From: Streptomyces sp. NBC_00576
GTDB lineage: Bacteria > Actinomycetota > Actinomycetes > Streptomycetales > Streptomycetaceae
Reading direction: 5' to 3'
Length of the DNA stretch: 64,000 nt
Assembly: GCF_036345175.1 (NCBI RefSeq)
Contig: NZ_CP107780.1
Coordinates: forward strand, 5,890,001 to 5,954,000
The notes beneath the pieces were generated by a model. It did not search any database, was not told where the DNA came from, and saw only the letters and a list, made by a program, of their open reading frames with translations. The translations under genes were made by a program, and so were the position numbers. Below, piece by piece: positions 33,228-41,346 of the stretch. How positions within the stretch are numbered: position 1 is the stretch's first letter; the number at the start of each line of letters is the position of its first letter.

Positions 33228-35458
33228 CAGACGGTGAGCGGCGCGGGGCCGCCGTACACGAAGTCGCCCTGCTCGACCCGCCAGAGGAAGCCGCCGGTGC
33301 CGTCGATGACCATCATGCCGGTGGCCTGGAAGGCGAACGCCTTCGTGATGCCCTCGTACTTCCCCGCCCGCACGGCCGCGAGCAGCTTCTTCCGGGTACG
33401 GTCCTTTGCCGGCAGCCCGGCCAGGGTCTTCAGCAGCATCCCGGTCACGTCGTACGCCTCCGCCGCGTACCGGGGCGGTGCCTCCTTCCAGCGCTCGCGG
33501 TAGGCCGCGGCGAACTTCTGTGCCTCGGGCTTCAGGGTCGCGTCGATGACCGGAGCCACCATCGCCCAGCCCTCGGCCGCTTCCTGAGCCTCCGTCAGGA
33601 AACGCCCGTCGAGCAGCGCGGGACCGGACACGCGTGCACCCTTGAAGGCGCGCTTCCCCAACGTCTCGGCGATCAACGCCCCCCGGTCGGGCAGACCGGC
33701 GAAGAACACGGAGTCGGCGCCGGCGGAGAGCATCGAGTCCACCGTGCTGCCGAAGTCGCGGCGCATCGCGCTGACCACTTCCGGAACCGACGGTTGCTGC
33801 ACTCTGTTGAGCTCGTTGCTGAGGGAACCGACCAGGTCCGAACCGTAGTTGCCGGCCGGGCGGTCGAGGACGATGCCGACCTTGCGTGAACGGGCCGTCC
33901 CACGCAGATAGTTGCTGACGTAGATGGGAAGCACCGAGTCGGGCAGCCGTCCGAGCAGGAACGAACGGAACCCCTGGATGAGGAGGCTCATCCCGCCGGG
34001 AGACACGGCGACGACCGGCAGCAGCCCGGCGTCGTACTTCGCGAGCGCCGCCTGCGCCGTGGCGTCGGTGGTCGGGCCGACCACGGCGAGGACCGCCGGA
34101 TCGTCGGTGAGTTCCGTGGCGAGCCGTGCCGAGGTCACCGGATCGCCCGCGTCGTCGACGACCCTGACCTTCACGGTGAACGGGGCGTCGTCGCGCGCGT
34201 TGAACTCCGCGACGGCCAGCCGCAGTCCGCGCTCCTGGGCCTTGCCCGTCTCCCGCTGCGGGCCGGTGAGGTCACCGTGCAGCGCGACGGTGTGCACCGG
34301 GCGCCGAGGAGACGCGGCGGCGGCAGGGCTGTCGTCTCCCGAGTCGTCGTCCCGGGCGACCGCCCACCAGGTCGCGCCCGCGCCCGCCGCCAGCACCACG
34401 GCGCCACCGGCGAGCAGGAGGAGACGGCGCCGGCTGGCCGGGCCGGTGTCCTGTGGCTCCGGCGACTCGGACGTCTCGCGTGTGTCGGGCTCCGCGGGCC
34501 CGGAATCCGGCGGCGCGTCGGACGGCGCCAGCGTGTGCTCGATGTCCGGCAGCGCGAGCGCGGCGGCCGATCGCTCCGCGATCAGCCGGGTGACCGGCTC
34601 GGGCAGCCACTCGGACGTCTCCGCGTCCTGCGCGTCCTGCGCGTCGCTGTCGGCGGCCAGCTCCCGCACCAGTTCCTGGGCATCCGGCCGCCGGGCCGGA
34701 TCCTTCTCCAGACAGCGGCCCAGCACCTCCAGCAGCCCCGCCGGTACCCCTTCGAGGTCCGCCGGATCGTGCACGGCCCGGTACAACAGGGCGTCGACCG
34801 CTCCGCTGCCGAACGGCGCCCGGCCGGTCGCCGCGAACGCCAGGACACACCCGAGGGAGAACACGTCGCTCGCCGGCCCGATACCGCCGTCCGCACCGCG
34901 CCCCTCGGCCTGCTCGGGCGACAGATAGCCGGGCGTGCCGACCACCACCCCGGTCGCCGTGAGTGTCGTGTCCTCCGGCGCCCGGGCTATGCCGAAGTCG
35001 ATGAGCCGTGGCCCGTCGTGGGCGATCAGCACGTTGCCCGGCTTCAGATCCCGGTGGACCAGCCCGGCCCGGTGCACCGCGCTCAGCGCCTCGGCCAGCC
35101 GGGCGCCGAGCAGCCGCACCCCGTGCTCCGCCAGGGGCCCGTACGCGGACACCGCCTCGCCCAGGGACGGGCCGGGTACGTACGTGGTCGCCAGCCACGG
35201 TGCCTCCGCGTCCGCGTCGGCGTCCACCAGCGGCACCGACCAGGGGCTGTCGATCTGTCGGGCGACCTCGACCTCGCGACGGAACCGATCCTTGAAGCCC
35301 GGCTCCTCGGCGTACTCGGCGAGCAGCACCTTCAGCGCCACCAGGGCGCCACCCGGCGTGCGCGCCAGGTACACCACGCCCATGCCTCCGGCGCCGAGCC
35401 GCCCGAGCAGGCGATGGTCCGCGATACGCGCGGGATCGGACGAACGCAGCGGCTCCAT
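33227..35458 (-). CDS. Receptor-like Ser/Thr protein kinase with extracytoplasmic ligand-binding domain (copy 2)
   Basis: 743 residues, the same length and domain order as the downstream copy. Kinase core: LGAGGMGVVYLA, ALKVLL, HRDLKPGNVLI, DFGIARAPED. Then an acidic Pro/Ser linker, one membrane helix (RRRLLLLAGGAVVLAAGAGA, about 340-360) and a periplasmic-binding-protein domain (HGDLTGPQRETGKAQERGLR, AVVGPTTDATAQAALAKYDA, RYAAEAYDVTGMLLKTLAGL). The sensory halves differ much more than the kinase halves, so the pair may read different ligands. TGATG coupling to copy 1 and to the upstream lipoprotein gene. Confidence 0.87.
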   Translation of the reverse strand: MEPLRSSDPARIADHRLLGRLGAGGMGVVYLARTPGGALVALKVLLAEYAEEPGFKDRFRREVEVARQIDSPWSVPLVDADADAEAPWLATTYVPGPSLGEAVSAYGPLAEHGVRLLGARLAEALSAVHRAGLVHRDLKPGNVLIAHDGPRLIDFGIARAPEDTTLTATGVVVGTPGYLSPEQAEGRGADGGIGPASDVFSLGCVLAFAATGRAPFGSGAVDALLYRAVHDPADLEGVPAGLLEVLGRCLEKDPARRPDAQELVRELAADSDAQDAQDAETSEWLPEPVTRLIAERSAAALALPDIEHTLAPSDAPPDSGPAEPDTRETSESPEPQDTGPASRRRLLLLAGGAVVLAAGAGATWWAVARDDDSGDDSPAAAASPRRPVHTVALHGDLTGPQRETGKAQERGLRLAVAEFNARDDAPFTVKVRVVDDAGDPVTSARLATELTDDPAVLAVVGPTTDATAQAALAKYDAGLLPVVAVSPGGMSLLIQGFRSFLLGRLPDSVLPIYVSNYLRGTARSRKVGIVLDRPAGNYGSDLVGSLSNELNRVQQPSVPEVVSAMRRDFGSTVDSMLSAGADSVFFAGLPDRGALIAETLGKRAFKGARVSGPALLDGRFLTEAQEAAEGWAMVAPVIDATLKPEAQKFAAAYRERWKEAPPRYAAEAYDVTGMLLKTLAGLPAKDRTRKKLLAAVRAGKYEGITKAFAFQATGMMVIDGTGGFLWRVEQGDFVYGGPAPLTV

Positions 35459-36342
35459 CAGTTCTGCCCTCCGAGCTCGAACTTCACGCGGTCGAGCATC
35501 GTGTTGAGGGCTTGAGACGAGTACCGGGACAGCTCGTCGACCGAGTAACCCTTGGCGCCCTTCAGCGACACGGTCACGATCACCGTGCCGAGCCGGGCAA
35601 CCTCCCAGCGGTATGTCTGCTCGCTGTTCCCGGTGAGGTATTTGCCTATCTCGACGACCTGGTCGTCCGCGTAGGTGTTGGTGCCCTGGCCGTAGGGGAT
35701 ACCGACCGACATGAGCTCGGATATCCGTTCATCGGTACGGACCTGCTGCTCCCGGCAGCGCAACGGCTCCTCCAGCGTGGTGGACAACTGGTCGTCGGCG
35801 TCGAGCACTGTGGCGTGCACGGTGACCGCCGCGGTCACCCTGACCTCGCCCTTGGCTCCGCTGCTGGGAATCTCGCTGTAGAGGGACCGCGAGGCCAGGA
35901 CACCCTTGGGGAGAGCCCGGCGTTCCCACCGGCACTGTTCGTCGAGCACGGCGACGGTGCCGGGGGTGCTCGCCGCCGGCTGCTGAGCTCGGAAGTCCGC
36001 GCCCCACGCCGCCGGTTGCAGCGCGACAGTCGTCGCCAGCTTCTCGGCCTGCTGCTTCGTCCGGGGCACCTGGGCGGGGTCCGCCTGGAACGGCGTCAGC
36101 GACGACGCGTCACCACTCGTGGACGGCGGAGACGATGGTGACGGCGGAGACGACGGTGACGACGGAGTTGAGGGAGAGCCGGACGCGGTCGGAGTCGCGG
36201 ACCGGCCGGACGCCGAAGGGCTGGGTCCGGCCGCTTTCTCGTCCCCGGCACCGCAGCCGCCGAGCAGCACGGCCGCTGCGGCAACCGACGTCATGGTCCT
36301 CAGCCGCCAAGTCGCCCTGCGTCTGCCTGCGTTGTCGTCCAT
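35458..36342 (-). CDS. Secreted lipoprotein coupled to the receptor kinases
   Basis: 294 residues. The signal peptide ends in a lipobox (VAAAAVLLGGCGAGD, Cys about 30), followed by a Ser/Pro-rich stalk (about 40-75) and a C-terminal domain of about 200 residues with two Cys (EQCRWERR and LRCREQQ) that could form a disulphide. No named domain recognised. The stop overlaps the ATG of kinase copy 2 (TGATG), so the three genes form one unit; the lipoprotein may deliver or sense a ligand for the kinases (inference). Confidence 0.75.
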   Translation of the reverse strand: MDDNAGRRRATWRLRTMTSVAAAAVLLGGCGAGDEKAAGPSPSASGRSATPTASGSPSTPSSPSSPPSPSSPPSTSGDASSLTPFQADPAQVPRTKQQAEKLATTVALQPAAWGADFRAQQPAASTPGTVAVLDEQCRWERRALPKGVLASRSLYSEIPSSGAKGEVRVTAAVTVHATVLDADDQLSTTLEEPLRCREQQVRTDERISELMSVGIPYGQGTNTYADDQVVEIGKYLTGNSEQTYRWEVARLGTVIVTVSLKGAKGYSVDELSRYSSQALNTMLDRVKFELGGQN

Positions 36343-36443
36343 CCACGCCCCTCCGCCTCGGCACCCCCGCCTTGCGTGCGGTGATCGTACAAAAGTAGGG
36401 GAGGAGTGGGTGGGTGGTTCGGTGAACAGGGGGACAGACGGAG

Positions 36444-36576
36444 TCAGCGTGCCTCGACCCCGCCCTCGCCGGCACGTCCCGACGGCGGCTCCGCCACCCG
36501 CGCCAGATGCCCGGCGAACACCTCCTCCGCCTCCGGGGCAAGAGTGCGCAGGGCCCTCCTGGGAGCACGAGCCGTA
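36444..36576 (-). pseudogene. Possible C-terminal remnant of a MarR-like regulator
   Basis: From 36576 leftward a frame reads RAPRRALRTLAPEAEEVF then AGHLARVAEP and stops at 36444. The pattern resembles the C-terminal helices of MarR-type regulators. It has no start and is cut exactly where the 53-bp direct repeat begins, fitting a recombination breakpoint. Weak evidence because it is short. Confidence 0.3.
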
Positions 36577-36629
36577 CCGAGGCTTCGGAGCCCGAGACCT
36601 CGCATCTCGACTTCGCCGGTACCACCCCG
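36577..36629 (+). repeat. Left direct repeat: fragment of the tryptophan 2,3-dioxygenase gene
   Basis: 53 bases identical at 52 positions to 54142-54194 inside the tryptophan dioxygenase gene, in the same orientation and reading frame (ASEPETSHLDFAGTTP here, ASEPETPHLDFAGTTP there; the one mismatch is at 36600). Similarity stops sharply on both sides. The two copies bracket a 17.5-kb catabolic segment. Confidence 0.9.
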
Positions 36630-36643
36630 CGTGACGATCCGCG

Positions 36644-37744
36644 TCAGGGTGTCGTCGGATCCGCGAAGTCGAGGAGCACCTTGCAGGAGCGTGCCGGGTC
36701 GGCTGCCAGTTCGAAGGCTTCGGCAGTTCGCGCCATGGGGAGTACGGAGGTCACCACCGGGTCGGCCGGGAGGCGGCCGTCGGCCAGCGCCCGGAGCACC
36801 TCGCCGAGTTCGGTGTCGAAGCGGAAGGAGCCGACCAGCCGCAGCTCCCTCGTGATCACGGCGTTCGCGGCCACCGGGGTGTCCCCGGGCGGGAGCAGGC
36901 CGAGGCCCACCACCAGGCCGCCCCGGTCCACTCCGTACACGCAGGTGCGCAGCCCGGCGGGGTTGCCCGAGGACTCGATGGCGATGTCCGCCGCGAGTTC
37001 CTCCAGATCCTTCAGTTCCTCCAGTTCGTTCTTCTCGGTCGCTGGGGCCCCGATCCGTACGGTGGAGGTGGCGCCCACCTGTCTGGCGACGGCCAGCGGG
37101 GCCTCGTGGACGTCGGTCACGGTGATCTCACCGGCGCCGGCGGCTCGCAGCGCCGCGACCACCAGGCAGCCGATCGGTCCGGCGCCGGTGACCAGCACCC
37201 GCTTCCCGCGCACGTCACCGGCCTGCCGTACCGCGTGCCAGGCGACCGCCGCGGGCTCGGCGATCGCGGCGAGCCGCATGTCCAGGCCCTCGGGCAGGGG
37301 CAGCACCCGGTCCGCGGGCACCACGAGGACCTCCGCGAAGCCGCCCTGGACGTGGGGGTTGCGGGCGGCGCTGCCCAGATAGCCGGTGTCCAGGCAGGTG
37401 TTGCGCCGTCCGGCGAGGCACTGCCGGCACCTGCCGCAGGAGGCCAGCGGGTGCACGGCCACCGGGGTCCCGGGGGGCGGGGCCTCGGTACCGGGGCCCG
37501 CCGCGCGTACCCGGCCGACGATCTCGTGACCGAGGACGAGCGGTTCGCGCAGCCGGAAGTCGCCGACCGCGCCGTGCCGCCAGTAGTGCAGGTCGGAGCC
37601 GCAGATCCCGCCGTAACGGATGTCGACCGCCACCTCGCCGGGCCCTGGCTGCGGCACCGGCCGCTCCTCCAGGCGCAGGTCCCCCGCCCCGTGGGCCACG
37701 ACCGCTCGCATCGTCGCTGAGTTCGCTGAGTTCGCTGAGTTCAT
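36644..37744 (-). CDS. Zinc-dependent alcohol dehydrogenase, L-idonate 5-dehydrogenase-like
   Basis: 366 residues. Medium-chain dehydrogenase: catalytic zinc ligands in GGICGSDLHYWRHG and LVLGHEIVG, structural zinc cluster CGRCRQCLAGRRNTC, NAD-binding VLVTGAGPIGCLVVAAL. The SDLHYWRHGAVGDFRLREP block resembles L-idonate 5-dehydrogenase (IdnD), which oxidises L-idonate to 5-ketogluconate. ATG 37744 chosen; the next in-frame ATG (37711) lacks a ribosome site. The first codons contain a threefold 9-bp repeat (NSANSANSA). Last gene of a leftward three-gene operon; the adjacent gluconate-5-dehydrogenase-like gene supports the substrate guess. Confidence 0.82.
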   Translation of the reverse strand: MNSANSANSATMRAVVAHGAGDLRLEERPVPQPGPGEVAVDIRYGGICGSDLHYWRHGAVGDFRLREPLVLGHEIVGRVRAAGPGTEAPPPGTPVAVHPLASCGRCRQCLAGRRNTCLDTGYLGSAARNPHVQGGFAEVLVVPADRVLPLPEGLDMRLAAIAEPAAVAWHAVRQAGDVRGKRVLVTGAGPIGCLVVAALRAAGAGEITVTDVHEAPLAVARQVGATSTVRIGAPATEKNELEELKDLEELAADIAIESSGNPAGLRTCVYGVDRGGLVVGLGLLPPGDTPVAANAVITRELRLVGSFRFDTELGEVLRALADGRLPADPVVTSVLPMARTAEAFELAADPARSCKVLLDFADPTTP

Positions 37745-37764
37745 GTCCTCGGTCCCGTCCTTTC

Positions 37765-38550
37765 TCAGATGACCGCGGTCAGGCCGCCGTCGACGGCGAT
37801 CACCTGGCCGTTGACGAAGTCCGACGCGGGGGCGGCGAGCCACACCAGCGTTCCGACGAGATCCTCGACCGAGGCCCAGCGTCCGGCCGGGGTGCGGCCC
37901 CGGATCCAGGAGTCGAAGGCCGGGTCGTCGACGAGCGGGCGGGTCAGTTCGGTGATCACATAGCCGGGCGCCAGTCCGTTGACCGTCAGCCCCGATCCGG
38001 CCCACTCCGCGCACATGCCCCGGGTCAGCATCGCGAGACCGCCCTTGGACGCCGCGTAGGCGGCGATGCCGGGACGGGCGAGCCAGGTCTGTACGGAACA
38101 GATGTTGACGATCTTTCCGTGGCCGCGCCCGACCATGCCCGCGGCCACCGCGCGGCCCACCAGGAAGGCGCTGGTGAGGTTGGTGTGCAGGACCCGCTCG
38201 AAGTTCTCGGCGGACACCTTCAGGAGTGGTTCGCGGTGCTGTACGCCGGTGTTGTTGACCAGGATGTCCAGTGGGCCGAGCCGGTCCTCGATCTCCTGGA
38301 CCCCTGCCTGTACGGCCGCCTCGTCGGTGACGTCGAAGGGCACGGCGTGCACCTTGTTCCCGGTGCGTTCGGCGAGTTCGCCCCGGGCTCGTTCCAGGGC
38401 CACGGGATCGCGGCCGTTGAGGACGAGTTCGGCGCCCGCCTCGGCCAGTCCGGCGGCGAGGGCCGCTCCGATGCCCTTGCTGGAACCGGTGACGAGGGCC
38501 AACCGCCCCGAGAGGTCGAACAGGGCAGGACCCTTGGCTGAGACCGTCAT
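37765..38550 (-). CDS. SDR oxidoreductase, gluconate 5-dehydrogenase-like
   Basis: 261 residues, classical short-chain dehydrogenase: VTGSSKGIGAALA cofactor loop, LVNNTGVQHREPL, catalytic Ser in IVNICSVQTW and YAASK (Tyr/Lys). The HREPL block and overall length fit gluconate 5-dehydrogenase (IdnO/Gno), which reduces 5-ketogluconate to D-gluconate. With the IdnD-like neighbour it makes a two-step L-idonate to gluconate route. ATG overlaps the stop of the upstream dehydrogenase by 4 bases. Confidence 0.84.
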   Translation of the reverse strand: MTVSAKGPALFDLSGRLALVTGSSKGIGAALAAGLAEAGAELVLNGRDPVALERARGELAERTGNKVHAVPFDVTDEAAVQAGVQEIEDRLGPLDILVNNTGVQHREPLLKVSAENFERVLHTNLTSAFLVGRAVAAGMVGRGHGKIVNICSVQTWLARPGIAAYAASKGGLAMLTRGMCAEWAGSGLTVNGLAPGYVITELTRPLVDDPAFDSWIRGRTPAGRWASVEDLVGTLVWLAAPASDFVNGQVIAVDGGLTAVI

Positions 38551-39479
38551 GACCGGGCTCCCGTCCGACCGGTTCCGACTCCGGTCCTGTCTCCGGTTCC
38601 GACTCCGGTTCCGGTTTCGTAGTAGTGCATGAGCGCGGCGTTGTCGGCCTCGCCGTGACCGGCTGCGGCCAGCCAGCGGTGCAGTTCGGAGACGGCGGTG
38701 GTGACAGGCAACGGCACTCCCGCCGAGCGCGCGTAGTCGCGGGCCGCCTCCAGGTCCTTGACCATGTTGCTGACCCGCCCGGTGGGCGTGAGGTCGACCT
38801 CGGCGAACTTGACGAAGAACTCCTGGAACAGCGCCGAGTCGGCCCTGCCCCCGGTGAGCGCCGCCTGTACCTGCCGTGGCGGCAGACCGGCCGCCCGCAC
38901 CAGCGCGGCGGCCTCTGCGAGGGCGGCGAATCCGCAGCCGACCAGAACCTGGTTGACGGACTTGACCAGCTGCCCGGAGCCGGGCGGGCCGATGTGGGTG
39001 AGTTGGGAGGAGAGCGCGCCGAGCACGTGCAGTGCCCGTTCCACGTCTTCCTCCTCACCGCCGAGCATCAGCGTCAGCTCACCGCGTTCCGCGCCCGGCG
39101 CGCCGCCCGACAAGGGGGCGTCGACCCAGCCGGCGCCGAGCTTCGCGGCCCGTTCGGCGAAGGCGCGGGTGCGCCCGGGATCGATGCTGGACATGTCGAT
39201 GACGAGTACGCCCTCGGGTGTGGCGGTGAGGACCCCTTCGGGGCCGAAGACCACCTGTTCGACGATGTCGGCGGTGTTGAGGGACAGGATCACCACGGAG
39301 GACGAGGCGAGCCGTGCCGCCGAGTCCACTGGTTGCGCCCCGTCCCTGGCGAGTTCCGCCACCGCGTCCTGGCGGACGTCGTAGACCCGCACGGTGCGTT
39401 CACGCCGCAGCAGTCTGCGGGCGATGGCTGACCCCATCACTCCGAGCCCTGCGACGCCCACCTCCGGATGTCCTGACAC
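38547..39479 (-). CDS. Beta-hydroxyacid dehydrogenase (NAD-binding, GarR/HIBADH family), copy 1
   Basis: 310 residues. N-terminal dinucleotide site VGVAGLGVMGSAIARRLL, then VIDMSSIDPG, substrate loop DAPLSGGAPGAERG and the catalytic lysine in GQLVKSVNQVLVG. The family reduces or oxidises 3-hydroxyacids such as tartronate semialdehyde or 3-hydroxyisobutyrate. The last about 25 residues are a GTG/GDRTG-type repeat extension of no clear meaning. First gene of the leftward operon, with a predicted IclR operator 23-43 bases upstream. Confidence 0.85.
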   Translation of the reverse strand: MSGHPEVGVAGLGVMGSAIARRLLRRERTVRVYDVRQDAVAELARDGAQPVDSAARLASSSVVILSLNTADIVEQVVFGPEGVLTATPEGVLVIDMSSIDPGRTRAFAERAAKLGAGWVDAPLSGGAPGAERGELTLMLGGEEEDVERALHVLGALSSQLTHIGPPGSGQLVKSVNQVLVGCGFAALAEAAALVRAAGLPPRQVQAALTGGRADSALFQEFFVKFAEVDLTPTGRVSNMVKDLEAARDYARSAGVPLPVTTAVSELHRWLAAAGHGEADNAALMHYYETGTGVGTGDRTGVGTGRTGARS

Positions 39480-39501
39480 TCAGACCTACCTCCTGAACCA
39501 A

Positions 39502-39522
39502 ATGCTGTACTCAGCACAGTAT
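39502..39522. promoter_or_regulatory. Predicted IclR operator, copy 1
   Basis: ATGCTGT-N7-ACAGTAT, a 7-bp inverted repeat with one mismatch between arms. Matching elements lie before the IclR gene (45370) and the ABC operon (46320). It sits in the divergent region between the dehydrogenase operon and the FGGY kinase. Confidence 0.65.
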
Positions 39523-39552
39523 ATTGAACACGGATGGTGGAAAAGTTCAATA
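39522..39552. promoter_or_regulatory. Second inverted repeat in the divergent promoter
   Basis: TATTGAAC-N15-GTTCAATA, perfect 8-bp arms with centres about two and a quarter helical turns apart, abutting operator copy 1. Looser CAGCAT/ATGCTG arms (39568-39573 and 39591-39596) lie nearer the kinase gene. Confidence 0.5.
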
Positions 39553-39634
39553 ACTCCGACGAATGTCCAGCATATTGGCTCGCGTGCCACATGCTGTTAC
39601 GGTCCGCGGAGATGGAACGGAGGTCAAGACGGTG

Positions 39635-41122
39635 ATGAAGGACGAAACCCAGGTAGTGCTCGGGATCGACCTGGGCACCACCGCGACCAAGGTGGTCGCG
39701 GTGGACGGTGCCTACCGGGTGGTCTCGACCGTCGAGCGACCCGCACCCCTGCGCACGGGCCGGTACGGGGAAGCCGTCCACGACCCGGAGACGGTGTTGG
39801 CCGGGGTCGTCGACGCGGTACGGGAGAGCACGGGGATCTGCGCGGGGCGCGGTCTCACGGTGGCCGCCCTGTCCTTCAGCGCGGCCCTGCACACCCTGCT
39901 CGCCCTGGATTCCGCCGGAGAACCGTTGACCCCGGCGCTGAGCTGGGCGGACACCCGGGCCGCCGACATCGCCCGAGGTCTGCGGGCAGCCGGAAGCGCC
40001 GACGCGCTGCACCGGGCGACCGGAACCCCCGTGCACTCCATGGCCCCGCTCACCAAACTCGCCTGGTTCACGGCACACGAGCCGGAACTCGTCCGGCGTA
40101 CGGCCTCCTGGTGCGGTCTGAAGGACTACGTCCTCTCGCAATTCACCGGCAGGCTGGTCACCGATCTGTCCTGCGCCTCCGCCACCGGCCTGCTGGACAT
40201 GCGCACCGCTCGATGGCACGGCCCCGCCCTGGACATCGCCGGGGTGAGCGCCGACCGGCTGCCCGAACTGGTGCCGCCGACCGCCGTGTTCACACTGCTC
40301 CCGAAAGCCGCCGCCGCGCTGGGGCTGCCCGCCGGGCTGCCGGTGGTGGCGGGCGCGGGCGACGGCCCGCTGGCCAATCTCGCCGTCGGGGCCACCGCGC
40401 CGGCCACCGCCGCGCTGTCCCTCGGCACCAGCGGCGCCCTGCGCGTCGTACGCGACCGGCCGGGCGTGGACGAACGCTGCCGGGTGTTCTGCTACTACCT
40501 CGCCGACGGGCTGTGGGTGCTCGGCGGCGCGGTCAGCAATGCCGGGGTCGTCGCCCAGTGGGCGGCCGAGTCCTTCGGTGGCGTCGATGTCGGCGATCTG
40601 CTGAAGGAGGCGGCCCAGGTGGAGCCCGGCGCCGAGGGTCTGATCGCCCTGCCGCACCTGCTCGGGGAACGCGCACCCTGGTGGGACCCGGACGCGCGCG
40701 GCGCCCTGATCGGGCTGCGCCGCGGACATGGCAGGGCCCATATGACCCGGGCCATGATCGAGGGTGTCGGGCAGCAACTCGCCCTCGTGCGCGACTCCCT
40801 GCTCGCCGCCGACGCCCCGATCACTTCGGTACGGGCCACTGGGGGCGCGTTGCGCTCCTCGCTCTGGGCGGAGATCGTCGCCGCCGCGCTCGACATGCCG
40901 CTGGAGATCACCGACGACGCCGCGGGCTCGGGTTTCGGTGCCGCGCTGCTTGCCCGGCACGCGCTCGGTGACCTGCCCTCGCTGACCGCCCCGGTGCCGG
41001 GTGCACGCGCCCACCGCACCGTGACCCCGGACCCGACGGCGGCGCGGCGGCTGGCAGAGACGCGGGGGCTCGGTGAACAGCTCTACCAGCTCCTGCGCGG
41101 GGTCCAGGCGCCGCACCGGTGA
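39635..41122 (+). CDS. FGGY-family carbohydrate kinase, probably gluconate kinase
   Basis: 495 residues from ATG 39635; a GTG one codon earlier is equally possible, with GGAGGT at 39619-39624. The frame is open to 39563 but that part holds operator half-sites. FGGY signs: GIDLGTTATKVVAVD phosphate loop near the start, LSWADTRA, LCASATGL-type substrate region and ALSLGTSGALRVV. The family phosphorylates sugars or sugar acids with ATP. Given IdnD/IdnO-like and 6-phosphogluconate dehydrogenase neighbours, gluconate is the likely substrate; xylulose is the main alternative. Confidence 0.85.
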   Translation: MKDETQVVLGIDLGTTATKVVAVDGAYRVVSTVERPAPLRTGRYGEAVHDPETVLAGVVDAVRESTGICAGRGLTVAALSFSAALHTLLALDSAGEPLTPALSWADTRAADIARGLRAAGSADALHRATGTPVHSMAPLTKLAWFTAHEPELVRRTASWCGLKDYVLSQFTGRLVTDLSCASATGLLDMRTARWHGPALDIAGVSADRLPELVPPTAVFTLLPKAAAALGLPAGLPVVAGAGDGPLANLAVGATAPATAALSLGTSGALRVVRDRPGVDERCRVFCYYLADGLWVLGGAVSNAGVVAQWAAESFGGVDVGDLLKEAAQVEPGAEGLIALPHLLGERAPWWDPDARGALIGLRRGHGRAHMTRAMIEGVGQQLALVRDSLLAADAPITSVRATGGALRSSLWAEIVAAALDMPLEITDDAAGSGFGAALLARHALGDLPSLTAPVPGARAHRTVTPDPTAARRLAETRGLGEQLYQLLRGVQAPHR

Positions 41123-41154
41123 CCACGGCTGCGGCATCCCGCCGCAGCCGTGGT
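41122..41154. terminator. Perfect hairpin between convergent operons
   Basis: 13-bp perfect stem (ACCACGGCTGCGG / CCGCAGCCGTGGT) with a 7-base loop starting at the last base of the kinase stop codon. The rest of the gap to 41346 shows no gene. Confidence 0.8.
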
Positions 41155-41346
41155 GACAGCCGCACCGCCTCCGCGACCCGTCATGGCGGTGCCGAGGTCG
41201 GCCGGCCGCCCCTTGAAGGAGGCGGCCATGTGCGGGGGCGGCCGGCGAGGTGATCGCGCCGTCCGGGTTCTCCAGGAAGAAGGCCCCGGTGACCGGCGGC
41301 GTCCGCCCTCGGCGGCTCTCCTCCTCGTCCTTCCGGCCGCCCCCGC

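Noticed and set aside
36577..36629. Left repeat as the start of a separate expressed gene
   Set aside because: The in-frame text before and after is not family-like and there is no ribosome site; it is a fragment only.
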